Below are positions 34,006 to 43,418 of a DNA stretch of 64,000 bases, one piece after another (within the stretch, counting starts at the first letter, position 1; each line of letters begins with the position of its first letter). The notes beneath the pieces were generated by a model. That model did not search any database, was not told the DNA's origin, and saw nothing but the letters and a program-made list of their open reading frames with translations. The translations under genes were made by a program, and so were the position numbers. Source of the DNA: Ruegeria sp. HKCCA6707 (GTDB lineage Bacteria; Pseudomonadota; Alphaproteobacteria; Rhodobacterales; Rhodobacteraceae); contig NZ_WQEG01000010.1 in the NCBI RefSeq assembly GCF_013033515.1, forward strand, positions 1 to 64,000. The letters are read 5' to 3'.

Positions 34006-35001
34006 ATGCCCAAGCGCGTTACGATCAAGTCAATTGCCGATGATCTCGGGATTTCTCATATGACCGTTTCACGCGCTTTGTCAGATAACCCAAACGTCCA
34101 GAAGGACACACGCGAAGCGGTCCAAAAGCGGGCGCAGGAACTGGGTTATGTCCGCAGTGCGGCTGCACGGGCGATCCGTGGTGACAACAGCCCCATCGTC
34201 GGCCTGTTGGTGCCAAATATCACCAATGACTTCTACGCGCGTTTTGCAAATACATTCGCCGAAGCCTGCGAAGATCATGGGCTTCAGTTGATCATTCATC
34301 TGACCAAAGACGACTACGCCGCCGAAAACGAAGCCATGCTGCGCCTGCGCGAGATACAGGCGCAGGCCGTGGTCACCGTTCCGGCACCAAAGACGGACAT
34401 GTCTCTATTGGACGCGGGCAGCGGTTTGAGGAACATTCAACTGATCCGTCAGCGGACCGATGGCGATCCTGTTTCATCCGTTCTGGTCGATGATTCCGAG
34501 GCAATTATACACGCAGTCCAACATCTTCACGCTCTGGGCCACAGACATATTGCTTATCTAGGTGCCCCTGAAGCCCTGTCATCCGGGCGCCAAAGGCTGG
34601 CCGCTTTCCAGCAAGGGTTGAATTCTGTCCACCCCAGCGCCGAGAGCGCTGTAACATTGTTGGATGCCCCTTCACAACAGATGGGCAACAACTCGGCGCA
34701 CCGGTTGTTGCAGGGCTCCGACGCGACAGCGATTGTGTGCGGCGGTTTCGAGATTTCGATTGGGGCGCTGAAAGCTCTGATCGAAACGAACACGCTGAAC
34801 AGGGAAATGGCATTTGTCGGCTACGGAGATCCCGATTTCTATTCCTGGATCGACGGCGGCATCACTACAATACAGGTGCCCGTCGATGAGTTGGCAAGTT
34901 CTGCGTTGAAGATCATCACAGATGAAACTGATAAAAGCGGTATTGAACACCATAGCTTTGCAGCAAAGCTGGTTGTGAGAAACAGCAAGCAGATAGGATG
35001 A
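34006..35001 (+). CDS. LacI-family transcriptional regulator
   Basis: 331 aa. N-terminal LacI helix-turn-helix and hinge (VTIKSIADDLGISHMTVSRALSDNPNVQKDTREAVQKRAQELGY, then RSAAARAIRGDNSPIVGLLVPNI), followed by a periplasmic-binding-type effector domain (DFYARFANTFAEACEDHGLQLIIHL, HLHALGHRHIAYLGAP, GGITTIQVPVDELASSAL). ATG has AGGAG upstream. Probably represses the enolase-like sugar operon and the kinase through the two identical palindromes, relieved by a pathway sugar. Confidence 0.93.
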   Translation: MPKRVTIKSIADDLGISHMTVSRALSDNPNVQKDTREAVQKRAQELGYVRSAAARAIRGDNSPIVGLLVPNITNDFYARFANTFAEACEDHGLQLIIHLTKDDYAAENEAMLRLREIQAQAVVTVPAPKTDMSLLDAGSGLRNIQLIRQRTDGDPVSSVLVDDSEAIIHAVQHLHALGHRHIAYLGAPEALSSGRQRLAAFQQGLNSVHPSAESAVTLLDAPSQQMGNNSAHRLLQGSDATAIVCGGFEISIGALKALIETNTLNREMAFVGYGDPDFYSWIDGGITTIQVPVDELASSALKIITDETDKSGIEHHSFAAKLVVRNSKQIG

Positions 35002-35038
35002 CCCGCAGCAATCAGGTGATCACAGCGGGCCCTTTTTT
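35002..35038 (+). terminator. Intrinsic terminator after lacI-family gene
   Basis: CCCGC (35002-35006) pairs with GCGGG (35025-35029), followed by CCC and six T (35033-35038). It ends the regulator transcript just before the convergent nitrilase gene. Confidence 0.7.
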
Positions 35039-35062
35039 ACTTTTGAAAGCTTAAAAGCGCGC

Positions 35063-36103
35063 TTACTCCGCGGCTTCAAGGTCGGTTGCGGGGGCGGAAC
35101 CCTTTGACGGAACCTGACCGTTTTCAGCCGTTGCCTGGCCCATTCCGATCACCGGACGCCGGGGGTTTTTGTTGTGCATCAGCGCCAGCGCATCTGGGCG
35201 GGCATAGTGGCCGGCCGGGTCGGCTGCTGTTTTGGAATGCGAGATCAGGCCAAGGTCGATATCGGCGATGACCAGGCCTTCGGCACCATGTGCCAGGTTT
35301 TCGCCGAATTCAGCACCGTTGGGTCCAAATATCCGTGAGTACCCGCCTCCAACTTCGACAAATTTCTCATGCATCTCGTTCTTGACCAACAGATCATAGA
35401 TCGGCTGATCAATCACGGAACAAGAAGCCAGAACAAAACACTGACCTTCCACCGCATAGATCTGGTTGACGTTCACGCTGACTTCGGGGCTGAAGGCCTT
35501 GGACAATTTGGCGTAGAGGCTAAAGGCCGGCCACGCCGCGCAGTGGATTTCTTCGTTTTGGCTGAACATTGCGTATTTGCTGAGCGGCTGCAGGTTTTCC
35601 CAGCAACACAGTGCGCCCACATTGCCCAGCTCGGTCTGGTTCACGAACATGTCGCTGCCGTCGCCTTCACCAAAGACCGAGCGTTCCACATGTGTCGGCT
35701 TTAGCTTGCGCCGGCGCGAGATAACCTCACCTTCGGGGCCATAGTGCCATTGCGCCATATAAAGGCTGCCGCCCTCGCGTTCTGAGACGCCGATGACAAC
35801 ATGGATGTTGTTGCGCCGCGCTGCCGCGCGCAGTTTGAGATCCTGTTCGCTGCCAGCAACGATAGCGTTCTGGAAGTAGGGCGCTGCGAACTGCATATTG
35901 ATCGCTGGTGGGTTGAACCAAATCCACCAAGGGTAACCAGGCAACCAGGTTTCGGGGAAATTGATCAGCTGAACCCCCGCCTTGCCAGCTTCATCGATTA
36001 GACCAATGGCCTTTTCTACGCCCGCGTCGAGGTCAAGTAAAACAGGCGCGGCCTGTACCGAAGCAACTTTTACGATTTTTCCAAGAGGTCCATGTCCGGA
36101 CAT
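35063..36103 (-). CDS. Aliphatic/aryl nitrilase
   Basis: 346 aa from ATG at 36103 (MSGHGPLGKIVKVASVQAAPV), with AGGGAGAC upstream. Nitrilase triad: E51 (NFPETWLPGYPWW), K135 (RRKLKPTHVER) and C167 (GALCCWENLQPL). True nitrilases hydrolyse R-CN to the acid and ammonia; the CCWENLQPL form is typical of aliphatic and aryl nitrilases rather than amidases. Divergent from an AraC regulator. Two genes away lies the reductive dehalogenase locus, so a halogenated nitrile is a possible substrate (inference). Confidence 0.9.
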   Translation of the reverse strand: MSGHGPLGKIVKVASVQAAPVLLDLDAGVEKAIGLIDEAGKAGVQLINFPETWLPGYPWWIWFNPPAINMQFAAPYFQNAIVAGSEQDLKLRAAARRNNIHVVIGVSEREGGSLYMAQWHYGPEGEVISRRRKLKPTHVERSVFGEGDGSDMFVNQTELGNVGALCCWENLQPLSKYAMFSQNEEIHCAAWPAFSLYAKLSKAFSPEVSVNVNQIYAVEGQCFVLASCSVIDQPIYDLLVKNEMHEKFVEVGGGYSRIFGPNGAEFGENLAHGAEGLVIADIDLGLISHSKTAADPAGHYARPDALALMHNKNPRRPVIGMGQATAENGQVPSKGSAPATDLEAAE

Positions 36104-36278
36104 GATAGTCTCCCTGTTCTTTTGTCTGACAGTGAGGCTGGCAGGAATCTTGAGGTTCTTCTTAGCTGCATGGGCCAAAAAACTTGCGAATTTGGGACAA
36201 TGCTGGCCCGAATATACAAGTCATTTGTAATTATTTCGTTTTGAAACTATCTTTGTTCTATCCAAACGCGGGGGCGGG

Positions 36279-37244
36279 ATGCCGTCAGAGACGCATATCT
36301 ACAGTACGGAAAGCATCCGGCCGGATCAGCGTTTTGATTTCTGGCGCGATGTCATCTGTGATGCCTATCTGCCGATCACCTGCACGACTCCAAAGCGTTC
36401 AGAGTTTCATGGCCAGATCAGTTTGACACGGTTGCCACGTCTGAATCTCTCGCGTGTGTCGGGCAGCCCGCAGCATGTCAGGCGCAGCAGATCCGAGATT
36501 GGACGTGATCGTGACGCCTATTTCATGATTAGCCTGCAGCTGTCCGGAACCGGGGCGGTGGTGCAAGCTGGGCGCGAGGCGGTTTTGGCAGCGGGCGATT
36601 TTGCGGCCTATTCGACCATAGAACCTTATGAAATCCGCTGTGAAACGCCGGTTGATCAGCTGATCCTGCAAGTTCCGCGTTCTGCCATGCTCGCCCGGTT
36701 GCCACAGGCAGATCTGCTGACGGCGCGCCGTATTCAGTCTACTGATGGGTTGGGCGGTATGCTGTCGTCGCAAATACGCCAAAGCGCCGATCTTGTGGCT
36801 GAACAATCAGTGCTCGTGCAACAGCACATGCGGGACCTGATGATAGACTACGTGGCCACTGGCCTGTCATCCCTGGCGCCGTCGTCTCTCGAACTCAGTC
36901 GGCCCGAGCATCTATTGCTGAACCGCGCTAAGGCCTTTGTGAAGGCAAATTTGCGCGACCACGATCTGAGCCGGGATAGCCTAGCCCGGGCCATGGGCAT
37001 GTCGGCTCGCAACCTGTCGCGCGTGTTTGCGCGCGAGGGTGAGTCGATCGCCGGTTTCATCCGGGCGGCGCGGCTCGAGGCCATTGCCTCGGACCTGGCT
37101 GATCCAAGACTTCTCCGCATGTCGGTCACGGAAATCGCACTCAGATGGGGCATGCCCAACGCGCAGCATTTGTCCCGTCTGTTCAAGGAAACCTACGGGG
37201 TGTCGCCACGCGCCTACCGGGTTGAACAGCAGAAGATGCAGTGA
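36279..37244 (+). CDS. AraC-family regulator
   Basis: 321 aa. N-terminal AraC-binding-like domain (FDFWRDVICDAYLPITC...YFMISLQLSGTGAVVQAGREAVLAAGDFAAYSTIEPYEI) and C-terminal double helix-turn-helix (LSRDSLARAMGMSARNLSRVFAREGESIAGFIRAARLEA, VTEIALRWGMPNAQHLSRLFKETYGVSPRAYR). Regulators of this type often activate nitrile, amide or aromatic catabolism. Divergent from the nitrilase across 175 bases, its likely target; ends one base before the dehalogenase stop on the other strand. Confidence 0.9.
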   Translation: MPSETHIYSTESIRPDQRFDFWRDVICDAYLPITCTTPKRSEFHGQISLTRLPRLNLSRVSGSPQHVRRSRSEIGRDRDAYFMISLQLSGTGAVVQAGREAVLAAGDFAAYSTIEPYEIRCETPVDQLILQVPRSAMLARLPQADLLTARRIQSTDGLGGMLSSQIRQSADLVAEQSVLVQQHMRDLMIDYVATGLSSLAPSSLELSRPEHLLLNRAKAFVKANLRDHDLSRDSLARAMGMSARNLSRVFAREGESIAGFIRAARLEAIASDLADPRLLRMSVTEIALRWGMPNAQHLSRLFKETYGVSPRAYRVEQQKMQ

Positions 37245-37245
37245 G

Positions 37246-40200
37246 TCACAGATCGATTTCGATTACCCCGTCAGCCTCGGCCGCGCGGCTTTGGCAGAGG
37301 ATGATCGAACCCTCTCGCTGCGCTTTGGACAGCACGAAATCGCGATGCTCGACATCGCCTGACACCAGGCCGCATTTGCAGACACCGCAGATACCGTCGC
37401 TGCATTTCACGTCGATGGGGATGCCGGCCTCAACCAGAACATCGGTGGCTGTCTTGTCGGCTGGTATGTGGAATTCTTTGCCACTGCGGGCCAGCTTGAG
37501 CGTAAAGTCGTGATTGACGTAATCGGGCGCTTCGGGGACCGAGAAATATTCCAGATGCCGCGCCTCTTCCGGGAAGCCCGCGCGTTCAGCTGCCTCCAGC
37601 ACGCTGGTCATATAGCGGTCAGCCCCGCAGGTATAAACATGCCAGCCGGGCTGGTACCCGGCCATGACCTGATCCAGATCGGCCCGCGTGCCTTCATCAG
37701 TGACATGCAGCTCGACCCGGTCGCGCCATTCGAAGCCTTCGATATCCTCAAGCAGACCCATGGTCTCACGAGAGCGGCCTGAATAATGCAGCTCGAAATC
37801 AGCCCCTTTGGCGTAAAGCTCATGCGCCATTGCGATCATCGGGGTGATGCCGATCCCGCCCCCCATCAGTATCGATTTGGTGGCTGTGGGTTCCAGCGGG
37901 AAATGGTTGATCGGGTGTGAGATAAAGACCCGGCGACCCTCGGTGAAGATGCGGTGCATCAGTTTCGAGCCCCCGCGCCCCTCATCCTCGCGCAGCACCG
38001 CGATCTGGTATTTCGTTCGGTCAGCAGGGTCACCCGACATCGAATACTGGCGCAGGAATTCGGGCGCGACCACGATGTCCAGATGCGCACCGGCCTGCCA
38101 TTCGGGCAGCACTCCGCCATCGACCGGGATGAATTCGTATTTCATCACCCCATCTGCCGTGGCTTCGGCCTTGGTGATGATCGCGGGGATCACCGGGCTT
38201 TCGCCATCGGCGGTGTAATTGTGAATGACACTGTCATCCCCCTGGGCGCGGCGGTCCTTGTATTCCTGAACCGAGACCATGGCCTTATAGGCCTCGATTC
38301 CCGCCTCGCGGTCCATGTTGAACGGATAGGGGTGGGGATGCGGTGCCAGCGGTGCGGGATAAACCGCAAGCGTCTGATCTTCGAATTTCAGATCCAGATC
38401 TTTTTGCAGTGCGCGTTGGTTGGTGGGCTCTTTGGTGGGGCGGTAACCGCCATCCTCCTGAATCTCCAGATCCCACCACCATTTCTTGACAGGATTGAGC
38501 GTACCATTGTCGACATAGTCATCCAGCTTGGCCAGCGCCGGTGCCAGTTTTGGCACATTCATTGCCGCCCAGCGGAAGGGGCGTTCCTTGAAGATGCCCT
38601 CAAGGTTCCACGGGCAGGTCTTCATGCAACGCCCGCACATGGCGCCACCTGGCGTGGTGACGCGATAGGTGGCGCATTTCTGGCTGTCGGATTTCCAGAT
38701 CTCATAGCCGTTGAACATGGTCTTGGGCCCGGCCGTGATCGCGCCCGAGGGGCATTCGCGCGCGCATTTGTTGCAGCTTTCGCAGAAGGTTTGCAGCCCA
38801 AAATCAATCGGCTTGTCATGGGCCATTGGCAGCGTCGTGGTCACCGTGCCCGATTTCAGCCGGGGGCCCAGATAGGGGTTCAGGATGACCTCACCGATAC
38901 GGCTGACCTCACCCAGACCAGACAGCAGCAACAGCGGCGGCTGCAACACCTCGCCATCCATCACCGTATGGGCCTTGGCCTCATATCCCAGGTTGCGGAT
39001 CTGCTTGGCAATGACACCACCAAGTAGCGAAAACCGCAGATAGGCGCGCATGGATTGAGCCACCGCGATCCAGTCATCGCCGGAGGAGCCTTCCATCGTC
39101 TCATAGCCCTGATCGATGATCATATTGATCGATTGATCATGGGGCGGGTTCAGCACCTCGCCGCGCGCGTCATGGCTGTACCAGGCCCAATCGGGACAGC
39201 GTGAAATGCCAACCGCGTCGATGCCCAGCCAATAGCTGGTCGCCTTGACCAGATCCGCGGCCTCTTGCGGCTCGAGCGTGACCTTTTCCGGCGCAGGTTC
39301 ACCGTCTTGCAACAACACAAACGCTCCCAGGGCTCGGCGTTGCGCCATCGATGGTGCGGCTTTGCGCACATAAAGCCCGCCGGTGGCGGCTTCTTGCACC
39401 TTTTTGCCCATATCGCCGAACTGCGCGCGGGCGAACATGTCGGCGCGTTTGGGCACGCGGGCTACGTTTTCTTCGTCGATATAGGTGGTGGGTTCGTCGA
39501 TCCGTTTGAGCTTTTCAAACGGGTGCGCCCCGTCGACAAAACGCCGTTTGGCAAAAGGAACGGCGTTCATCGCGTTTTTCGCCGATGCAGTGCCAAATTT
39601 CCAGGCGGTGCCAAAGGCGGATGCGGGCTGTTCCGAGCGCGGGGCCAGCGGGGCGTCAGGCGCAAATTCGAACGTGGTGGTGACGGCGGCAAGGCCAAAG
39701 CGCGCGCCTACGTAAGGGTGCGCAAGAACGCCATCTTCGACTGTTGCCAGACCGGTCTGAACCGCCAGCTTGTTCAGATCGACGTCCGAGCTGGACACCG
39801 TATGGCCACGCGCGTCAAAGCCCAGAAGACGCAGGTAATTGGCCAGCACAACGGCGGTTTCAGCCGCCAAAAGCCCCGCCCGATGGGCCTGTGCATCTTT
39901 GATCCAGCCAGTGCCGACCTCATCCTGGTCAGGGTCGCGCGGATTTTCATAGAGAAACACCAGACAGTGGGTGTGGCCGTCGATACTGGTCGGCGGAGCC
40001 TCCATCGATTCTTTCAGATCGGCCATGATCATGTCGATGCCCGCGGCCAGAGTTTTTGTCTGACGCGTTTTCAGGTCATGGGCCAGCCGCGCGACATCTG
40101 GATTCTGGTGAGGGTGTTCCAGCACTGCCTCGGGCGGCAAAAGGCAAGTGCCGACCACAGCGGCATCCGCGAAATAGCCAAAGGATTTCAAATGATCCGC

Positions 40201-40455
40201 GCGCTCTTGCAGGTCGGTTGGAGTCTCGGCTACCGCCTTGTTGATCAACCCGTCGCGGATCGCGTCCAGCATCGCCTGATGTTCGCGCATCGCGTTCACG
40301 ATCGACCTTGGATCAGACCGGCGCGCATAAGATAGATGCTGCGCCTCCGGTACAGACCCCAGATCCGGGGCGCCGGTGGCCCGCGCCAGCAACTCGGTCG
40401 GGTAAGGACCCATGTGAACCGGGCGGTGTTTGTCTGAGAAAAAGCGCAAAGTCAT
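37246..40455 (-). CDS. Self-sufficient (NAD(P)H-type) reductive dehalogenase fusion
   Basis: 1069 aa, no Tat signal, so cytoplasmic and catabolic rather than respiratory. Order: degenerate cobalamin-fold copy (about 150-265), active cobalamin domain (about 400-550), two 4Fe-4S motifs (C558, C561, C564, C568; C594, C607, C610, C614), FMN domain with RQYS (802-805), NAD-binding GGGIGITPM (865-873), plant-type 2Fe-2S (C1018, C1023, C1026, C1054). This is the architecture of BhbA of Comamonas and NpRdhA of Nitratireductor, which remove bromine from hydroxybenzoates and bromophenols using NADPH. Y426 (WAWYSHD) falls where NpRdhA has its catalytic Tyr (from memory). Last gene of an operon with a TRAP transporter. 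Confidence 0.92.
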   Translation of the reverse strand: MTLRFFSDKHRPVHMGPYPTELLARATGAPDLGSVPEAQHLSYARRSDPRSIVNAMREHQAMLDAIRDGLINKAVAETPTDLQERADHLKSFGYFADAAVVGTCLLPPEAVLEHPHQNPDVARLAHDLKTRQTKTLAAGIDMIMADLKESMEAPPTSIDGHTHCLVFLYENPRDPDQDEVGTGWIKDAQAHRAGLLAAETAVVLANYLRLLGFDARGHTVSSSDVDLNKLAVQTGLATVEDGVLAHPYVGARFGLAAVTTTFEFAPDAPLAPRSEQPASAFGTAWKFGTASAKNAMNAVPFAKRRFVDGAHPFEKLKRIDEPTTYIDEENVARVPKRADMFARAQFGDMGKKVQEAATGGLYVRKAAPSMAQRRALGAFVLLQDGEPAPEKVTLEPQEAADLVKATSYWLGIDAVGISRCPDWAWYSHDARGEVLNPPHDQSINMIIDQGYETMEGSSGDDWIAVAQSMRAYLRFSLLGGVIAKQIRNLGYEAKAHTVMDGEVLQPPLLLLSGLGEVSRIGEVILNPYLGPRLKSGTVTTTLPMAHDKPIDFGLQTFCESCNKCARECPSGAITAGPKTMFNGYEIWKSDSQKCATYRVTTPGGAMCGRCMKTCPWNLEGIFKERPFRWAAMNVPKLAPALAKLDDYVDNGTLNPVKKWWWDLEIQEDGGYRPTKEPTNQRALQKDLDLKFEDQTLAVYPAPLAPHPHPYPFNMDREAGIEAYKAMVSVQEYKDRRAQGDDSVIHNYTADGESPVIPAIITKAEATADGVMKYEFIPVDGGVLPEWQAGAHLDIVVAPEFLRQYSMSGDPADRTKYQIAVLREDEGRGGSKLMHRIFTEGRRVFISHPINHFPLEPTATKSILMGGGIGITPMIAMAHELYAKGADFELHYSGRSRETMGLLEDIEGFEWRDRVELHVTDEGTRADLDQVMAGYQPGWHVYTCGADRYMTSVLEAAERAGFPEEARHLEYFSVPEAPDYVNHDFTLKLARSGKEFHIPADKTATDVLVEAGIPIDVKCSDGICGVCKCGLVSGDVEHRDFVLSKAQREGSIILCQSRAAEADGVIEIDL

Positions 40456-40467
40456 TGGCTATGGGCC

Positions 40468-41772
40468 TTAGTTGAACATTGTTTTGGGCAGCATCAGCGC
40501 GATATCGGGCACCGCCAGGATTACGACAATTGCCATAAGCATTGCGAACCAAAACGGCCAGATGCCAAGGAAAATTGTTGCCATCGGAACGTCGCGGGCA
40601 ATTCCCTTTACGATAAAGACATTCACCCCGACGGGCGGTGAGATCAGCCCCATCTCAAGCGCGATAACAGCCAGAACGCCAAACAGGATCATATCCACAC
40701 CCAACGGCTCAAGGATAGGTTGAACCACCGGAATTGACAGCACCAGCATGGCAAATCCGTCCAGGAACATGCCCAGGATGATGAACATCACCAGAAACGC
40801 AATCACGACCTGAAGCCCGGTGAAGCCCTGCGCCTCGACCCAGGAGGACAGAACAAATGTGATGGACGTGAAGCCGACAAAGGTTTTGAAGATAAAGGCC
40901 CCGAACAGGATCAGGTAGACCGATCCCGTTGCCCGCAGGGTCGAGCTGAAGACCTCGTTCATCGCTTGCAAGGTGCATTTCCCGCGCAGGGCCGTGACAA
41001 CAAGGGTCAGCGCAGCGCCGATCCCTGCGGCTTCGACTGCTGAGAACGCTCCGCCATAGATGCCGCCAACGGTCAGCAGGATGATCCCGACCATGACACT
41101 GGCGCGTCCAAGCGAGCCCCATTTTTCCCGGCGGTCCACGTCTTCGGAAAGTGACGGCGCTTTCGACGGGTCCATACGGACGACGATCCAGATGGCGATG
41201 ATGAAAAACAGGGTCAGCATCAGCCCGGGCAAGACACCGGCCATGAACAACCGACCAATGCTTTCTTCGGTCAGCATCGCATAGACGACAAAACCGGCAG
41301 AGGGCGGGATGAGAATCCCCAAAGTACCACCTGCGGCAATCGCACCTGTGGCCAGACCGTCATGATAGCCAAACCGGCGCATTTCCGGCAGGGACACGCG
41401 GCCCATGGTCATGGCCGAGGCCAGGCTTGAGCCAGAGAGTGCCGAAAACCCCGCGCAGCCGACCACCGCAGCCGATGCCAGCCCGCCACGGAACCTGCCC
41501 AACCAATTGTGGGCGGCGGTATAGAGATCCCGGCTGAGGCCAGAGACCCCTGCCAGATTGCCCATCAGCACAAAGAGCGGGATGATCGTGAGGGGATAGC
41601 TGGTGGCCTCGCTGAAAATCTCGCGCGCCAGCGAGGGCAGGGCGGCTTGGGGGCGGATCATCCAGATCCCCGCTGTACCCACCACCATCATGGCGATGCC
41701 CACCGGGGTTCTGATGTACAGCAAAAGCAGAAGGGTGATGAACCCAAGTGCGGCAATCGTCGTCAGGTCCAT
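40468..41772 (-). CDS. dctM: TRAP transporter large permease (DctM)
   Basis: 434 aa, about a dozen membrane segments. VGCAGFSALSGSSLASAMTMGRVSLPEMRRFGY and GAIAAGGTLGILIPPSAGFVVYAMLTEESIGRLFMAGVLPG are DctM hallmarks, as is ALEMGLISPPVGVNVFIVKGIA. Na+-driven uptake of an organic acid with DctQ and DctP. ATG overlaps the DctQ stop by one base; the dehalogenase starts 12 bases after its stop, so substrate uptake and dehalogenation are co-expressed. Confidence 0.94.
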   Translation of the reverse strand: MDLTTIAALGFITLLLLLYIRTPVGIAMMVVGTAGIWMIRPQAALPSLAREIFSEATSYPLTIIPLFVLMGNLAGVSGLSRDLYTAAHNWLGRFRGGLASAAVVGCAGFSALSGSSLASAMTMGRVSLPEMRRFGYHDGLATGAIAAGGTLGILIPPSAGFVVYAMLTEESIGRLFMAGVLPGLMLTLFFIIAIWIVVRMDPSKAPSLSEDVDRREKWGSLGRASVMVGIILLTVGGIYGGAFSAVEAAGIGAALTLVVTALRGKCTLQAMNEVFSSTLRATGSVYLILFGAFIFKTFVGFTSITFVLSSWVEAQGFTGLQVVIAFLVMFIILGMFLDGFAMLVLSIPVVQPILEPLGVDMILFGVLAVIALEMGLISPPVGVNVFIVKGIARDVPMATIFLGIWPFWFAMLMAIVVILAVPDIALMLPKTMFN

Positions 41773-42305
41773 TATTCTGCAACCTCATTTGGGTCTTCAC
41801 CGGCCCAATGGACCAGCCCGCTTGCGATCTGAACCAGCAGCGTCAGAGCAAAGAACCCCAATGCGATGGCCAGCGCGTAATAGAACGGAGCGTGCGGGAT
41901 CGTCAGGTTGCCAGTGACATTGCCGCAGGCCAGACCGCAGTTTCCCTTTTTTATCAGCGCGCTGGCTGCCAGGATCAGGATGACAACTCCGACCCCGCGC
42001 GCGATCAGATCGGTCAAACGCCGAACCTTGCGGCCGAAATGCTTAGGCATGATGTTGACGGTGATATGGCTGTTCTGGGTGGCCCCAAAGGCGACTGCCG
42101 CCGCAGCCACAATCGCCGCCGTCATGGATGACAGATCCTGAAGCCCAAAGATCGGATCAACCAAAATGTAGCGCCAGATGACCCCAACCACAGTCAGGGT
42201 CATCAAAAGCAGCACTCCGACCGAGCCGACCAGGACAAACACATAAGAAAGCCGGTCCAGCCAACGCTGGGCCGAAGTGTGAAAGCTATGTGATCGGCCC
42301 TGCAT
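41772..42305 (-). CDS. dctQ: TRAP transporter small permease (DctQ)
   Basis: 177 aa with four hydrophobic segments (VFVLVGSVGVLLLMTLTVVGVIWRY; LSSMTAAIVAAAAVAFGA; IARGVGVVILILAASALI; YYALAIALGFFALTLLVQIA), the DctQ layout. Associates with DctM. Lies four bases after the binding-protein gene. Confidence 0.92.
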   Translation of the reverse strand: MQGRSHSFHTSAQRWLDRLSYVFVLVGSVGVLLLMTLTVVGVIWRYILVDPIFGLQDLSSMTAAIVAAAAVAFGATQNSHITVNIMPKHFGRKVRRLTDLIARGVGVVILILAASALIKKGNCGLACGNVTGNLTIPHAPFYYALAIALGFFALTLLVQIASGLVHWAGEDPNEVAE

Positions 42306-42309
42306 CGGA

Positions 42310-43287
42310 TCAGTCCTGGACCATCAATGTCATGATGTCGCCCACGGTCTTGTCCCCGGCAGGCTGAGCCAACAGCTCGGGCAGTACCGCGTCGATCACG
42401 GCTTGCATCTTGGCGCGTTCTTCATCGCCGATGTCGATAATCTCTAGCCCCGACTCTTCAGCAAGCGCCATACCCTTGTCGGAGATTTTGGCATAGGTTG
42501 CACCGGCCTGGGCCGAAAGCTCTGAGGTCGCGACCTTTTCTACCGCGGCCTTTTCCGAGTCGCTCAACCCGTCGAAAACTGCCGCAGACATGGCCACCGC
42601 AAACGAAGATGCGCCACCGGGGATGTCGGTGGTGACGTAGCTTCCCGCTTCGTGCAGCTTGAACGAGCCGATCCCCGCTGGGTCGATCATGACACCGTCA
42701 ACCACTCCGTTGGCCAGCGCCTGGTTGATCTCGCTGACCGGCAACGCAACCGGAGAAGCGCCAAGAGCTTCCAGAAACGGCGTGCTGGTCGGGTCGACCA
42801 CCCGAATGGTCATGCCTTTCAGGTCATCAACCGTGCGAACGGGCTTGTCCCGTGTGATCAGCACCGGTGGAGAGTTGGCCCACAATCCGATAATTTTGGC
42901 GTTGTATTCTGTCTCAAGTTCGCTGCGGGCCTTGTTGATGGCTGTGGTGCAGCTGATCGCGTCCACACAGATACCGGGCAATCCGATTACGGCGGTCTTG
43001 GGGAACAGCTTGTTGGTAAAGCTGGGCAGCAAGAACGCCATATCGGCGGTTCCGTCCAGCAACAGGGAATATTGCTTTGGCGGGCTCTGGTTCAGCGCGC
43101 CACCGGGAAATTGTCTGACCGTCAGTTCCCCATTGCTCACCTCTTCCAGCATTTCGCCCATGGGCGTGAAATAGCCTGCGTTCATCGGGTGTTTTGGCCC
43201 CATGAAATAGGCAAGAGACAGTTCACTTGCGGCAGCCGTTACAGGAACCAATGCTGCAAATGCCATCGCCAATAGTGGATGCTTCAT
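42310..43287 (-). CDS. dctP: TRAP transporter substrate-binding protein (DctP)
   Basis: 325 aa with Sec leader MKHPLLAMAFAALVPVTAAA. GYFTPMGEMLEEVSNGELTVRQFPGGALNQSPPKQYSLLLDGTADMAFLLPS is the DctP start, and LKGMTIRVVDPTSTPFLEALGASPVALPVSEINQALANGVVDGVMIDPAGI carries the conserved Arg that binds the substrate carboxylate. In Comamonas a TRAP component accompanies the BhbA dehalogenase (from memory); here the ligand is likely a halogenated aromatic acid. First gene of the operon, divergent from marR. Confidence 0.92.
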   Translation of the reverse strand: MKHPLLAMAFAALVPVTAAASELSLAYFMGPKHPMNAGYFTPMGEMLEEVSNGELTVRQFPGGALNQSPPKQYSLLLDGTADMAFLLPSFTNKLFPKTAVIGLPGICVDAISCTTAINKARSELETEYNAKIIGLWANSPPVLITRDKPVRTVDDLKGMTIRVVDPTSTPFLEALGASPVALPVSEINQALANGVVDGVMIDPAGIGSFKLHEAGSYVTTDIPGGASSFAVAMSAAVFDGLSDSEKAAVEKVATSELSAQAGATYAKISDKGMALAEESGLEIIDIGDEERAKMQAVIDAVLPELLAQPAGDKTVGDIMTLMVQD

Positions 43288-43319
43288 GATCTTCTCCCAG
43301 CTGTAAGTTGCTGGCAGTC

Positions 43320-43340
43320 ATAGTTATCAATGTAAACTAT
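43320..43340. promoter_or_regulatory. Candidate MarR operator between dctP and marR
   Basis: ATAGTT (43320-43325) and AACTAT (43335-43340) form a perfect inverted repeat with a 9-base spacer in the 131-base divergent gap. Size and position suit a MarR dimer controlling both the TRAP/dehalogenase operon and its own gene. Confidence 0.5.
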
Positions 43341-43418
43341 TAAATCAAGAAAATATTTGCACTAAGCTTTTTGGGCCCGTATCATGGGCATGTTTCTGGG
43401 CGACAATGAAATTGAAAA

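Noticed and set aside
38000-40335. Long plus-strand frames opposite the reductive dehalogenase
   Set aside because: All are antisense shadows; composition is Arg/Gly/His-heavy and no family is recognisable.
43288-43418. Cobalamin riboswitch before the dehalogenase operon
   Set aside because: The gap is only 131 bases and I see no B12-box-like sequence or suitable folding; the inverted repeat there is better explained as a MarR site.
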